Assembly (NCBI GenBank): GCA_035503615.1
Contig: DATJTI010000071.1
Coordinates: forward strand, 53,912-117,911
Origin: AP-15 sp035503615
GTDB taxonomy: Bacteria; Pseudomonadota; Alphaproteobacteria; ATCC43930; CGMCC-115725
Reading direction: 5' to 3'
Length of the DNA stretch: 64,000 bases
Of the stretch, positions 1 through 8,704 are shown one piece after another (the stretch's first letter is position 1; each line of letters starts with the position of its first letter). The notes beneath the pieces are model-generated. The model saw nothing but the letters and a program-made list of their open reading frames with translations, was not told the origin of the DNA and did not search any database. The translations under genes were made by a program, and so were the position numbers.

Positions 1-2
1 TC

Positions 3-761
3 CCGTGGGATTTTCCGACGCCGGACACCGCAATCGGGCTGATGCGCACGCTGCTGGCGCACCCCGCGTTCTATTCGGTGGTGGCCGAGGAGGATGGCGC
101 GATCATCGGCAGCAACTTTGTCGACGAGCGCGGGCCGATCGCCGGCATCGGCCCGATCACGGTGGCACCGGCAGCACAGAACCGGTCCACCGGGCGGCGC
201 CTGATGCAGGCTGTCATGGAGCAGGAGGCACGGCGCGGCGCGGTCGGCGTGCGGCTTATGCAATCGGCCTATCACAACCGTTCCTTGTGCCTCTACACCA
301 AACTCGGCTTCGCCAGCCGCGAGATGTGCTCGAAAATGGAAGGACCGCGGCTCGGCCTGAAGCTCGCGGGCTACGATGTGCGGCCGGCGAAGATGGCCGA
401 CCTCGACGCCTGCAACGCGCTGTGCCGACAGGTGCACGGCCACGACCGCAACGGCGAGCTCAGCGATGCGATCCGGCAAGGATCGGCAAGGCTCGTCGAG
501 CATCTCGGACGGATCACCGGCTATGCCAGCGAACTCGCCTTTTATGGTCACGCCGTGGCGCTCACCAACCAGGATCTCGAAGCGTTGATCGCTGCCGCAC
601 CCGGTTTCGAGCATGGCGGGTTTCTGCTGCCGACCCGCAACACCGAGCTGTTCCGCTGGTGCCTCGAACACGGGTTGCGGCTCGTGCATCAGATGACGCT
701 GATGACGACCGGCCTCTACAACGAGCCGGCCGGTGCCTATCTGCCCTCGGTGCTCTACTGA
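3..761 (+). CDS. GNAT family N-acetyltransferase, 5' end outside window
   Basis: The frame is open from base 3 and the first ATG (42) already lies in the domain, so the true start is upstream of the window. The visible 252 residues hold a GNAT-type acetyl-CoA fold: a strand reading GPITVAP, a degenerate acetyl-CoA loop around QNRSTGRRL, and the late motif YTKLGF. About 120 further residues follow the GNAT core and look like a second, poorly conserved GNAT-like half (FLLPTRNTELFRWCLEHGL). The acceptor substrate cannot be inferred. The stop at 759-761 overlaps the 3' end of the convergent methyltransferase gene by 7 nt. Confidence 0.8.
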   Translation, partial: PWDFPTPDTAIGLMRTLLAHPAFYSVVAEEDGAIIGSNFVDERGPIAGIGPITVAPAAQNRSTGRRLMQAVMEQEARRGAVGVRLMQSAYHNRSLCLYTKLGFASREMCSKMEGPRLGLKLAGYDVRPAKMADLDACNALCRQVHGHDRNGELSDAIRQGSARLVEHLGRITGYASELAFYGHAVALTNQDLEALIAAAPGFEHGGFLLPTRNTELFRWCLEHGLRLVHQMTLMTTGLYNEPAGAYLPSVLY

Positions 762-2143
762 GCCGGCAGCCCTTCCTGAGCCGGCACGCCATGCGCGGCG
801 AGGAAATCGCGCCAGCCGGGGAAGCGCCGCCCGTCGGGCTTGGTGCCGCGGCGCAGCGCGCGCAGCAATTCGCGATCGACGGCAACCGCCGTGCCGCAGG
901 GCAGCGCTAACCAGAGGATCTCCTCGGCACTGTCGAGCCGCTGCCCGATTGCGCGGTTCAGCCGCTCGACCGGCGCATGGCCGGGCTCGACCGGCATCAC
1001 CTCGCCGGCGGCGCACAGCGTCAGCAGAGCTTCGAGCAGGTCCGGCGCCGGCACCAGACCGGCGAGACGGCGCGGACCGGAGGCGAGTGCTGCGACGATC
1101 GCCCGCGCCACCGGGCTGTCATAGCCGCGCGCTCCGGCCGCAGTGGTCATCCGGTAATGGATCGCGGCGGCCGGGCGGCACAGCGCGTAGCTGGTCTCCA
1201 GAAGCCGCGTTTCGCGCTCGGCGCCGGCAAGGCGGCGATTGCCGCGGTCGAACACGTCGCAGCGCAGCCGCTGATCGAGAAAGAAATCACGCAGCAATTC
1301 GCGGACATCGCGATCGGCGATACCGGCGAGCAGCGTCCGCGCGGCATCGCGCAATACCAGCGCATCGAAATTCTCCGAGAGCGTCGCCGAGCCGACCGGG
1401 ACCAGCCCGATCTCGGCCATCGCCCGGCGCATCTCGGTGACATAGAGCGGCCGCCACGCGGCATGCATGAACTCATGGACGAGATAGGCCGCGGGATAAT
1501 CCTGCGGCTGCGCGGCGAGCCCGGCGAGAGTGGCACTGCGCGCCAGCGCCGGCACTCCCGCGGCCGCCATTCGGCCGATCACCTCGGTCGCGGCCGCGAG
1601 CCGTGCGGCGCTGTCGCCGGCACCGACCCGGCCGAGTTCATGGACGAGGCGCTGGAACGGCAGATCCGGCATCCAGCCCGGCATCGCGTTGTAGCTGATA
1701 TAGACAAGGCCGCCGGGCTTCAGATGGCGATCGATCAGGCGGCGCAGTACGGCCTGGCTCGCCGCGTCGATCCAGCTGTAGACGCCATGCGCCACCAGAT
1801 AGTCGAACTGCGGCAGACGGCACCGGCCCGCCGTGGCGAAATCGACCGCATCGAGATGGAGATTGCCGATCCCGGCCTCGCTCGCGAGCCGCCGCGCGTG
1901 GTCGATATGCACGGCCATCGCATCGATGCCGTAAAATCGGCCGCGCGGATGGGTGGCCGCAAGGATCGCCGCGGTCACCCCCTGGCCGCAGCCGAGGTCG
2001 CACCAGGTGAAGCCATTGCGACGGGCCGGCGGCTCGACACCGCAACAGAGCGCCACGTGATCGAGCCAGGCCGGCGCCAGCATCGGCTTGAAGTCGCGCA
2101 GATAGGGGATATCGCCGACATAGCCGTGCAGCCCTGCGCTCAT
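755..2143 (-). CDS. Class I SAM methyltransferase with methyltransferase regulatory domain
   Basis: A 462-residue predicted cytoplasmic protein. The N-terminal part is a Rossmann-type class I methyltransferase: motif I CDLGCGQG at about residues 48-55, an acidic strand end (GRFYGIDAM), and VDFATAG then FDYLVAHGVYSWI for later motifs. After about residue 200 comes a helical region with VHEFMHAAWRPLYVTEM and a long alpha-helical tail. This matches the predicted methyltransferase regulatory domain family (PF10119 type). The methyl acceptor is unknown. The ATG at 2143 gives the expected N-terminus (DIPYLRDFKPMLAPA is the family's usual entry). It is convergent with the GNAT gene, and the two stop codons overlap. 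Confidence 0.85.
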   Translation of the reverse strand: MSAGLHGYVGDIPYLRDFKPMLAPAWLDHVALCCGVEPPARRNGFTWCDLGCGQGVTAAILAATHPRGRFYGIDAMAVHIDHARRLASEAGIGNLHLDAVDFATAGRCRLPQFDYLVAHGVYSWIDAASQAVLRRLIDRHLKPGGLVYISYNAMPGWMPDLPFQRLVHELGRVGAGDSAARLAAATEVIGRMAAAGVPALARSATLAGLAAQPQDYPAAYLVHEFMHAAWRPLYVTEMRRAMAEIGLVPVGSATLSENFDALVLRDAARTLLAGIADRDVRELLRDFFLDQRLRCDVFDRGNRRLAGAERETRLLETSYALCRPAAAIHYRMTTAAGARGYDSPVARAIVAALASGPRRLAGLVPAPDLLEALLTLCAAGEVMPVEPGHAPVERLNRAIGQRLDSAEEILWLALPCGTAVAVDRELLRALRRGTKPDGRRFPGWRDFLAAHGVPAQEGLPAQ

Positions 2144-2250
2144 CGCCGGGGTCGCGAAACCGCTGAAACCGGCGCAACGGCAACGGCGTTTGCCTGGTGT
2201 ATCAAAGGGCGAGGCGTCGGCAATCCGATGCCGGGCCGAGCGAGGTGGCG

Positions 2251-2538
2251 ATGACGCGAACGGCGATGGCGCGAGCAGCGATGGCGCGAACGGCGATGGC
2301 AGCGGGGCGAGCGGTGGCGATGGCGATGCTGCTCGGGCTCGGGGCCTGCACCATGCCCCCCTGGACGCTCAACCGATCGCCGCATGACATCACCCTGCGC
2401 TGGTATTCGGACCGGACCCCGGACGCGGCCGCCTATCAGGTGGCGGCGTTGCATTGCGGCTTCTGGGGCAAATCGGCCGAGCTCGCCACCACTTTCAAGG
2501 ACGGCAGCGACCAGATCGCGCGCTATCGCTGCCGCTGA
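2251..2538 (+). CDS. Small predicted lipoprotein with repeat-built signal peptide
   Basis: A 95-residue protein. The start at 2251 is chosen because a GAGGT ribosome site lies 5 nt upstream. Longer in-frame starts exist but have no such site. The first 20 residues are four units of five (MTRTA, MARAA, MARTA, MAAGR) encoded by 15-bp direct repeats. A hydrophobic stretch and a lipobox-like LLGLGAC follow, predicting processing by signal peptidase II and lipid attachment at Cys. The mature part is about 60 residues (WTLNRSPHDITLRWYSD...) with two further Cys. Function is unknown. Each repeat begins with ATG, so alternative starts at 2266, 2281 or 2296 would change signal peptide length only. Confidence 0.6.
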   Translation: MTRTAMARAAMARTAMAAGRAVAMAMLLGLGACTMPPWTLNRSPHDITLRWYSDRTPDAAAYQVAALHCGFWGKSAELATTFKDGSDQIARYRCR

Positions 2539-2580
2539 AGCCTGGCGCCATTTCGGCTATGTTGCGCATTGCCACGCCCT

Positions 2581-2634
2581 GCGCACCGCGACAGCCCTGC
2601 GCACCGCGACAGCCTTGCGCACCGCGACAGCTTA
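2581..2634 (+). repeat. 18-bp direct repeat, three copies
   Basis: Three adjacent 18-bp units of the form GCGCACCGCGACAGCCYT, the last ending CTTA. They lie in the gap between the small lipoprotein gene and the downstream transporter. They do not form a long coding frame with any neighbour. One of several such short tandem duplications in this window. Confidence 0.85.
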
Positions 2635-2775
2635 GGGAACGCGATGGGTTTCGAACCGCGGCTCACCACACCGGGACCACGCTCCCGGCGGGTCGGGATG
2701 AGCTCGCTGCCGCGGCGGCACCTCGGCCGGGATCGCGTTTGCCGCCCCAATATACCGGGGCGTGGCGGATGAAGC

Positions 2776-4071
2776 GTGGCCGCTGACACGCCGGCACCGC
2801 CGATGGCACCACTGCCGGAGCGCCGGCAGATCAGCCGGCTGATGGTGTTTTTCGCTCTCGTCTATATCGTCGAGGGGCTGGGTCAGGCCGGTGCCGGACT
2901 GATTGCCCAGCCGCTCAACTATTTTCTCAAATCGGCGCTGGGCTGGACCCCGGTGCAGGTGGCCGCCTGGCTGACCGTGCTGAACCTGCCCTGGATCATC
3001 AAGCCGGTCTACGGGATCGTCTCCGATTTCGTGCCGCTGTTCGGCTACCGCCGCAAAGCCTATCTGGTGCTGGCCAATGCGGCGGCGACGCTCGCCTGCC
3101 TCGCCGTCACCCGCATGACCCGCCCCACGGCACTCCTGCCGGTGCTGCTGCTGACCGCTTATGCGATGGCGATTTCGAGCACGTTGTGCGGTGCGGTGCT
3201 GGTCGAGAACGGCCAGCGGCTCAATGCCAGCGACCGCTTTGTCAACCAGCAATGGCTGTGGTTCAATATCGCGGCGATGGCCAGCGCCTTTGTCGGCGGT
3301 GAACTGGTTCAGCACCTGTCGCCGGCGGGCGCCTTGCACGGCGCCGCGGCGATCATCGCGGTCGCCCCGCTGCTGGCGATCTTCGGCACCCTGTTTCTGA
3401 TCGACGAGGTGCCGAGCCGGCTCGACGTCGCCGAGTTGAAGCGCACGTTTCGCGCGCTCCTTGCCGCTTTCACGCTGCGCGAGCTGTGGGTCATCGGGCT
3501 ATTTCTGTTCCTTTATTACCTCAACCCGGGGTTTGGCCTGCCGCTCTATTACTACATGACCGACAGCCTCAAGTTTTCCCAGGCCACCATCGGCATGCTG
3601 GGTGCGATCAACTCGGCCGGCTGGATCATCGCGGCGCTGCTCTATCGCCGCTTCCTCGGCGGCCTGACCGCAAAGCAGCTATTGAATGCGAGCATCCTGT
3701 TCGGCACCGTCACCACCACCTCGTTTCTGCTGCTCACGAGCCCCGCAAGTGCGGTGGTCATCAATTTTTTCAGCGGCATGGCCGGCATGGTGGCGTTTGT
3801 CGCGACGTTGACGCTGGCGGCGGATTACTGCCCCGAGCGCGCCGAGGGGTTTGCCTTTGCGGCATTGATGTCGCTCCTGAACCTGTCCTCGACGCTGTCC
3901 GGCAATATCGGCTCGTTTCTCTACGAGCACGCCTTCCACAACCGGCTGGCGCCGCTGATCGTCGTATCGGCGGCCTCGACCGCGGTGATCCTGGCGCTGG
4001 TGCCGCTCCTGCGCCTCGGCAGCAAGGTCGCGGGCGAGCCGGCGCGCGCCGCTGCAACCGGCGCCGGCTAG
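2776..4071 (+). CDS. MFS transporter, folate-biopterin transporter-like
   Basis: A 431-residue integral membrane protein with about 12 hydrophobic helices, predicted in the inner membrane. The N-terminal half reads YIVEGLGQAGAGLIAQPLNYFLK, then LNLPWIIKPVYGIVSDFVPLFGYRRK. This resembles the BT1/folate-biopterin branch of the major facilitator superfamily (PxIxKPxxGxxSD-type loop). Substrate is uncertain: pteridines or folates are known for characterised members, but many bacterial homologues are untested. The start is GTG at 2776, and an ATG nine codons downstream (2803) is an alternative. It is convergent with the deacetylase gene, with only 13 nt between the stops and a hairpin across them. 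Confidence 0.8.
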   Translation: MAADTPAPPMAPLPERRQISRLMVFFALVYIVEGLGQAGAGLIAQPLNYFLKSALGWTPVQVAAWLTVLNLPWIIKPVYGIVSDFVPLFGYRRKAYLVLANAAATLACLAVTRMTRPTALLPVLLLTAYAMAISSTLCGAVLVENGQRLNASDRFVNQQWLWFNIAAMASAFVGGELVQHLSPAGALHGAAAIIAVAPLLAIFGTLFLIDEVPSRLDVAELKRTFRALLAAFTLRELWVIGLFLFLYYLNPGFGLPLYYYMTDSLKFSQATIGMLGAINSAGWIIAALLYRRFLGGLTAKQLLNASILFGTVTTTSFLLLTSPASAVVINFFSGMAGMVAFVATLTLAADYCPERAEGFAFAALMSLLNLSSTLSGNIGSFLYEHAFHNRLAPLIVVSAASTAVILALVPLLRLGSKVAGEPARAAATGAG

Positions 4072-4093
4072 GGCCAGTTCGGGATCAGGCCCT
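4070..4093. terminator. Hairpin spanning two convergent stop codons
   Basis: Inverted repeat AGGGCC (4070-4075) and GGCCCT (4088-4093) with a 12-nt loop. It includes the last base pairs of both convergent genes. There is no T-tract, so it is at best a weak or bidirectional terminator. Confidence 0.35.
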
Positions 4094-4981
4094 GCCGGGA
4101 AGCGTCCCCGCCGGCAGGCTCTCGCAATAGCGGGCGATCTCGCCGGGGGTCGTGATCCACAACTCCTCGCGACGCTCGAGAATGTGGCGCACCGCGCCGC
4201 GAAAGGCGTGCAGGCGGAATGGCTGGCCGATAATGAACGGGTGCACCGAGACCGCGAAGACCAGCGGGTATTTCCGCGACTGCACCAGCATCTCGTCGAA
4301 CTGGTCGATGACCATCTCGGCGAATTGCCGCCCGGTATGTCGGCGGAAGACCAAGGACGGCGAGTCGTTCAATTCGAGCGGATAGGGCACCGACAGGATC
4401 GGGCCCGACCGGGTGCGCATCCACACCGGCTGGTCGTCGATCGCCCAGTCCATGACATAGCGGTAGCCGGCCTCCTTCAACAGGTCGAGGGTCACGCCGC
4501 TCTGCGCGATGTATGGGCCGAGCCAGCCCTCGGGGCGCCGGCCCGACAGCCGGGCCACGATCTCGGTGCATTCGGCGATCAGCCGCGCTTCGTCCTCCTC
4601 CCACAGCCCGTCCTGGCGCTCGGAATTGGTGCGGCCGTGGCCGACATACTCGTCGCCGCGGGCGTTGAGGCGCAAGGCGATGTCGGGGCAGGCTTCGAGC
4701 ACTGCCGAGTTGACATTGTGCGCGCCGGGCAGGCCGAACTCGTCCAAGAGGTCGAGATAGGACCACAACCCGACGCGGTTGCCATAGTCGCGCCAGGCAT
4801 AGTTGCGCTGGCTCTGCGCTGCCGCCGCCCCGGTCGAATCGCTGCCGAGCCCGGCGCCGAACGCGAAATATTCGATGTTGTTGTTGAAGGTCACGGCGAG
4901 CCGCTTGCCCTCGGGCCAGTCATAGAGCGGCCGCTTGTGGATCGGCACGTAGTCGTACCGGTTGTGCGCGGGCAGTTTCAT
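4085..4981 (-). CDS. Polysaccharide deacetylase family protein (PuuE/allantoinase-like)
   Basis: A 298-residue soluble protein with a NodB/CE4 homology fold. It opens MKLPAHNRYDYVPI followed by W-P-x-G-KRLAVTFNNNIEYF. This is the signature of the PuuE-type branch that includes the cofactor-independent allantoinase and uncharacterised deacetylases. Other marks are the SYLDLLDEFGLPGAHNVNSAV strand-helix, EYVGHGRTNSE, and a late SVHPFIIGQPFRL carrying the conserved His. The usual leading Asp of classical CE4 enzymes is replaced here (FNNNIEYF), as in PuuE relatives. The physiological substrate cannot be set. The ATG at 4981 is preferred to the GTG one codon earlier. It lies 72 nt past the enoyl-CoA hydratase gene's stop, on the same strand. 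Confidence 0.8.
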   Translation of the reverse strand: MKLPAHNRYDYVPIHKRPLYDWPEGKRLAVTFNNNIEYFAFGAGLGSDSTGAAAAQSQRNYAWRDYGNRVGLWSYLDLLDEFGLPGAHNVNSAVLEACPDIALRLNARGDEYVGHGRTNSERQDGLWEEDEARLIAECTEIVARLSGRRPEGWLGPYIAQSGVTLDLLKEAGYRYVMDWAIDDQPVWMRTRSGPILSVPYPLELNDSPSLVFRRHTGRQFAEMVIDQFDEMLVQSRKYPLVFAVSVHPFIIGQPFRLHAFRGAVRHILERREELWITTPGEIARYCESLPAGTLPGRA

Positions 4982-5053
4982 CACGGCGCCGCTATTGGCA
5001 TCGCAAGGAGTGCAGCGATACGACGGCCGCGACGCTCGGATCTCGGCGGCACG

Positions 5054-5854
5054 TCAGCGTCCGGTGAATGCCGGTTTGCGCTTTTCCATAAAGGCGGTGC
5101 GGCCTTCGGCGTAGTCGGCGCTGGCAAAGCAGTCGTCGACGAGCCGCTTGCACAAGGCGAGGTCGCGCGCATTCTCGTCCTTCAGCGCCTCCCGGATTGC
5201 GACCTTGGCCGCGCGCACGGTCAAGGGCGCATTGGCCGCGATCATTGCGCAATAATCGGCAACATAGCTTTCGAGCGTGTCGGCCGGAACCACCCGGTTG
5301 ACGAGGCCCATGCCCAGCGCCTCCTCCGCGGTGAACTGGCGCGCGGTGTAGAAGATCTCGCGGGCAAGAGCGGGGCCGACCAGATCGACCAGCTTCTTGA
5401 TCCCGTCATAAGCGTAGCCGAGGCCGAGCTTCGCTGCCGGGATGCCGAATTTCGAACCCTCGGCGGCAATCCGCAGATCGCAGGCGAGTGCCGTGCCGAC
5501 CCCGCCGCCGATGCAATAGCCGCGGATCATCGCGATCGTCGGCTTCAGCGTCTCCTGCAGGCGCAGCCGTGCACCTTCCGAGATTTTCGCATAGGCCGCA
5601 GCCGCCTCCTCGGAGGCACGGCGCTCCTTGAATTCGGAGATATCGGCGCCGGAGACAAAGGCGCGCCCGCCGGCGCCGCTGACGACGATCACCCGGATCG
5701 CCTCGTCGGCCTCGAAATCGTCGATGATCTGCGCCACCCCCTGCCACATCTCGAGCGAGACGGCGTTGTGCCGCGCCGGGTTGTTGAAGATCAGATGGCC
5801 GACGCCACCCTCCTTGCGGGCGATCATCTTGCTGGTCAGCGGCTGGTCGAGCAT
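5054..5854 (-). CDS. Enoyl-CoA hydratase/isomerase family protein
   Basis: A 266-residue crotonase-fold protein expected to act on a CoA thioester in the cytoplasm. The oxyanion-hole motif GRAFVSGADISEF (about residues 66-78) and GYCIGGGVGTALACDLRIAA are clear, as is the trimer-core helix FTAEEALGMGLVNRVV. The position of the second catalytic Glu in classical hydratases reads KLGLGYAYDG here, so hydratase chemistry is not assured. The start at 5854 places a GAGGAG element 12 nt upstream. A longer frame to 5914 has no better site. It is followed on the same strand by the PuuE-like deacetylase gene. Confidence 0.88.
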   Translation of the reverse strand: MLDQPLTSKMIARKEGGVGHLIFNNPARHNAVSLEMWQGVAQIIDDFEADEAIRVIVVSGAGGRAFVSGADISEFKERRASEEAAAAYAKISEGARLRLQETLKPTIAMIRGYCIGGGVGTALACDLRIAAEGSKFGIPAAKLGLGYAYDGIKKLVDLVGPALAREIFYTARQFTAEEALGMGLVNRVVPADTLESYVADYCAMIAANAPLTVRAAKVAIREALKDENARDLALCKRLVDDCFASADYAEGRTAFMEKRKPAFTGR

Positions 5855-5959
5855 GGTGCGCTTTCGCTCCTCGATAGGTTCCGGCACTGTGGCAGATCGC
5901 GGCCCGGCGCGCACCCACCCAATGTGGTGGCGGCCGGGGTTATTGGGGTGGTGGCGGGA

Positions 5960-7252
5960 TTATTCGCCGGCCATCGCCAGACCGCCGATTCCGGCGCCGC
6001 TCTCGACCGGACGGTCGGGCCGCATCCAGAAGGTCATGACGACGCCAAACAGCAGCAGCCCGACCGAGACGGCGAAGGGCAGCGTCCAATTGCCGGTCGC
6101 TTCGAGGATCAGGCCGAAGACCAGCGGCGACAGGATGCCGGCGACGGCACCCGCCGCGTTCATCAGCGCACTGGCGGTGCCGGCGTAATCGGGTGCTATA
6201 TCCATCGTTGCGGTCCACATCGGCGAGATCGCCAGGTCGAGAAAGAATAGCGCCAGCGTGAAGCTGACCAGCCCGATGACCAAATCATGGACCAGGATCG
6301 CCGGCAGCAGCGCCGCGACGGCAAGGCCGAGGCTGACTGCGACGGAAAGCGAACGGGCGATCTGCAGGCTGCGGGTGCGCCGCAGCAGATAGTCGCTGAC
6401 GATGCCGCCGGACAATTCCGCAATCATCGCGAAAAAGAACGTCACTGCGTAAAACAGCGACGATTTCTTGAGGTCGAGCCCGTAGTTTTTCGAGAACAGC
6501 GACGGCATCCAGGTCACATAGAGCCAGCCGGTCCAGCCCATGCAGAAATAGACGATCATCATCGGCGTCATGCGCGGGACCAGCCGCCGCCACGGCACCG
6601 GGCCGGAGGCGATCGAGCGGCCGGCCGCAGCGCTGGGCAAGCCGGCGAGATCGCCGGTGGTCATATCGGGATGCTCGCACGGATCGTCGCGGAAATACCA
6701 CCACCACAGCACCGCCCAAAATGCCGACAGCGTGCCCAGCGCGACAAACGAAAAGCGCCAGGAGTACCAGGTGATCAGCAGCGCCACGATCGGTGCTGCG
6801 ACACCCGCGCCGATCCGCCCGGCGGCATGGGTGATGCCGACCGCGACGCCGCGCGCGGCAAGCGGCGTCCATTGCGACAGCGCCCGGGTCGCGGCCGGGA
6901 AGGTCGCCCCCTCGCCCATGCCGAGCACCAGCCGCACCGCGAAGAGCGAGAGGAGCCCGCCGACCGCACCCGTCAGCACCGTTGTCAGTGCCCAGACCAG
7001 CGCGCAGACGGCGAGCGTCAGCCGCGCCCCGAACCGGTCGGCGATCCAGCCGCCGACCAGCTGAAACGGGGCATAGGCATAGTTGAAGGCGGAAAACGCG
7101 ACACCGAGCGCGATGTTGCTGAGACCCAGGTCCTTCTGCATGACCCCTGCGGCCGCGGCGAGGTTGACCCGGTCGACAAACACGATGACGTACATCAGGC
7201 AGAGGATCGCCAGGAAGTTCCGGGTGGCGCGACCGCCCAGCACGAACAGCAT
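5960..7252 (-). CDS. MFS transporter, anion:cation symporter (ACS) type
   Basis: A 430-residue inner-membrane protein with 12 predicted helices. It opens RNFLAILCLMYVIVFVDRVNLAAAAGVMQKDLGLS and continues AFNYAYAPFQLVGGWIADRFGARLTL, then RLVLGMGEGATFPAATRALSQW. These are typical of the ACS branch (hexuronate, galactarate, phthalate and other organic anion transporters). Substrate is not predictable. The ATG at 7252 is used. A GTG four codons upstream (7264) overlaps its own GGGAG site and is less likely. Confidence 0.85.
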   Translation of the reverse strand: MLFVLGGRATRNFLAILCLMYVIVFVDRVNLAAAAGVMQKDLGLSNIALGVAFSAFNYAYAPFQLVGGWIADRFGARLTLAVCALVWALTTVLTGAVGGLLSLFAVRLVLGMGEGATFPAATRALSQWTPLAARGVAVGITHAAGRIGAGVAAPIVALLITWYSWRFSFVALGTLSAFWAVLWWWYFRDDPCEHPDMTTGDLAGLPSAAAGRSIASGPVPWRRLVPRMTPMMIVYFCMGWTGWLYVTWMPSLFSKNYGLDLKKSSLFYAVTFFFAMIAELSGGIVSDYLLRRTRSLQIARSLSVAVSLGLAVAALLPAILVHDLVIGLVSFTLALFFLDLAISPMWTATMDIAPDYAGTASALMNAAGAVAGILSPLVFGLILEATGNWTLPFAVSVGLLLFGVVMTFWMRPDRPVESGAGIGGLAMAGE

Positions 7253-7393
7253 GATGATGCTCACTCCCGCCGTGTGAGGCAGAGTGTCGCAGATCGGCGG
7301 TTGCGCAGACCGGCTGATTGTTCAGGGCCGCCATGTCGGCCGGAGCGGGGACCGGCGGGGCTTCTGCTTCCCTTGGATCCCCGGCACCCCGGT

Positions 7394-7825
7394 TCAGCGT
7401 GGCGGCAGTTGGAGGCGCGGGATCTCGATCGCCGGGCAGCGGTTCATCACAACCTTCAGCCCATGGGCTTCGGCGCGGGCGGCGGCTGCGTCGTCGCGTA
7501 CACCCAGTTGCAGCCACACCGTCTTGGCGCCAATCGCGATCGCCGCATCGACCGCGTCGCCGGCGAGTTCGCTGCGACGGAACACATCGACGAGATCAAC
7601 GGGCTCGCCGACATCGGCGAGTGCCGCCAGGCAGGTTTCGCCGTTGATGATCATGCCGGCGGCATTCGGGTTGACCGGGATCGCGCGGTAGCCGTGGCGC
7701 TGCAGATAGGCCATGACCCGGTGGCTCGGCCGCTCGCGCCGCGGGCTTGCACCGACCACCGCGATCGTCCGTGCACTCGTCAGGATGTCGCGCAGATAGG
7801 CGTCGGAATAGTCGTCGTGGTCCAT
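7394..7825 (-). CDS. CoA-binding domain protein (YccU-like)
   Basis: A 143-residue single-domain Rossmann protein of the CoA-binding family. It shows TIAVVGASPRRERPSHRVMAYLQ at about residues 20-42, GYRAIPVNPNAAG, and the late GAKTVWLQLGV...EAHGLKVVMNRCPAIE. The Cys in MNRCPAIE is conserved in this family. It probably binds CoA or a related nucleotide, with no known reaction. The ATG at 7825 has GAGG 4 nt upstream. The ATG at 7837 is the alternative. Confidence 0.85.
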   Translation of the reverse strand: MDHDDYSDAYLRDILTSARTIAVVGASPRRERPSHRVMAYLQRHGYRAIPVNPNAAGMIINGETCLAALADVGEPVDLVDVFRRSELAGDAVDAAIAIGAKTVWLQLGVRDDAAAARAEAHGLKVVMNRCPAIEIPRLQLPPR

Positions 7826-7892
7826 TTCGCCTCGCATCTTTCCGGCGCCGCCGGCGCCCTGTCGGCCACCGCTCTATCGGATAAAGACCAGG

Positions 7893-8657
7893 TCAGCGGC
7901 CGCTCACCGTCAGATCGACCGAGATCGGCTTGTCCTCGCCAAAGAAATCATCCGACACCAGGAATGTCAGCTGGTAATTCCCGGGTGCCAGGGCCGGCAG
8001 AACACAGGAATTGCTGAATTCGTCCTGACCGCTCGGGAAGGTGACCTGATAGGTGTTCTCGAGGTCTGGGCGGGGCATGCCGTCCTGAAACACCTGGAGA
8101 TGGATCGAGATCGCGACATCGCGCGGCATCGGATCGCGCGTGCTGGCAAGATAATCAAAGATCAGCTGACGCCCGGCACCGAGAGTTGCGCGGTAGCCGG
8201 CGGGCGCCGCTTCGGCCGCGACCCAGCCGGTGACCGGCCGGAAATCCCATTGCTCGTCGAACTTGCCGTTGAACGGCGAATCGCCGGAAAAGTGCAGCAG
8301 GTTCCCGTCGAATGTCCCGTAATGGCTGATGATGTATCCGATCCTCGTATAATCGATGCAACGCTGATCTCCATAGATCGAGCCCAGACTGGCGAATTGC
8401 TCCCAACCGGTGTTGTCATTGGCAAACGGCAGGGGATCCTCGAAATTCGCGCGGTAATCGAGCGTGTCGAGGCGGATCCGGTTCTGCCGGGCGCAGTCGA
8501 TCCCGGAATATTTGCAGATCGCGTTCTGCACCTGGGGGATTGCGATCATGCCACTGGGATCGAACCATTCCCCCGCGAGGCATGGCGTGACGAGAAGCAT
8601 CGGGACTGCCGCCAGTACCAGCAACGCAGCAGATCCGATGCGGGCGAGACGGGTCAT
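7893..8657 (-). CDS. Secreted protein of unknown function
   Basis: A 254-residue protein that I do not recognise. Starting at the ATG at 8657 it has a classic signal peptide: MTRLARIG, a hydrophobic stretch (SAALLVLAAVPMLLVTP), then CLAGEWFD. The mature part has Cys residues in pairs (AICKYSGIDC, RCIDY, SNSC) that could form disulfides. The C-terminal quarter alternates polar and hydrophobic residues (YQVTFPSGQDEFSNS, GNYQLTFLVSDDFF), suggesting a beta-sandwich. Codon use is less GC-biased than in the flanking genes. The upstream extension to 8720 would overlap the neighbouring hydratase gene and remove the signal peptide from the N-terminus. Confidence 0.6.
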   Translation of the reverse strand: MTRLARIGSAALLVLAAVPMLLVTPCLAGEWFDPSGMIAIPQVQNAICKYSGIDCARQNRIRLDTLDYRANFEDPLPFANDNTGWEQFASLGSIYGDQRCIDYTRIGYIISHYGTFDGNLLHFSGDSPFNGKFDEQWDFRPVTGWVAAEAAPAGYRATLGAGRQLIFDYLASTRDPMPRDVAISIHLQVFQDGMPRPDLENTYQVTFPSGQDEFSNSCVLPALAPGNYQLTFLVSDDFFGEDKPISVDLTVSGR

Positions 8658-8704
8658 CTTGAAGCGAAGTGCGGCGGCGATCGCGGCCGCAGAGGATCGG
8701 CGCC

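Noticed and set aside
4184..6250. A 688-codon open frame on the plus strand
   Set aside because: It is antisense to the deacetylase and hydratase genes, which have clear motifs. Its translation is Arg/His/Gln-rich low-complexity typical of antisense frames in high-GC DNA.
6287..8017. A 576-codon plus-strand frame
   Set aside because: Antisense to the ACS transporter and CoA-binding genes. No motif of any family.
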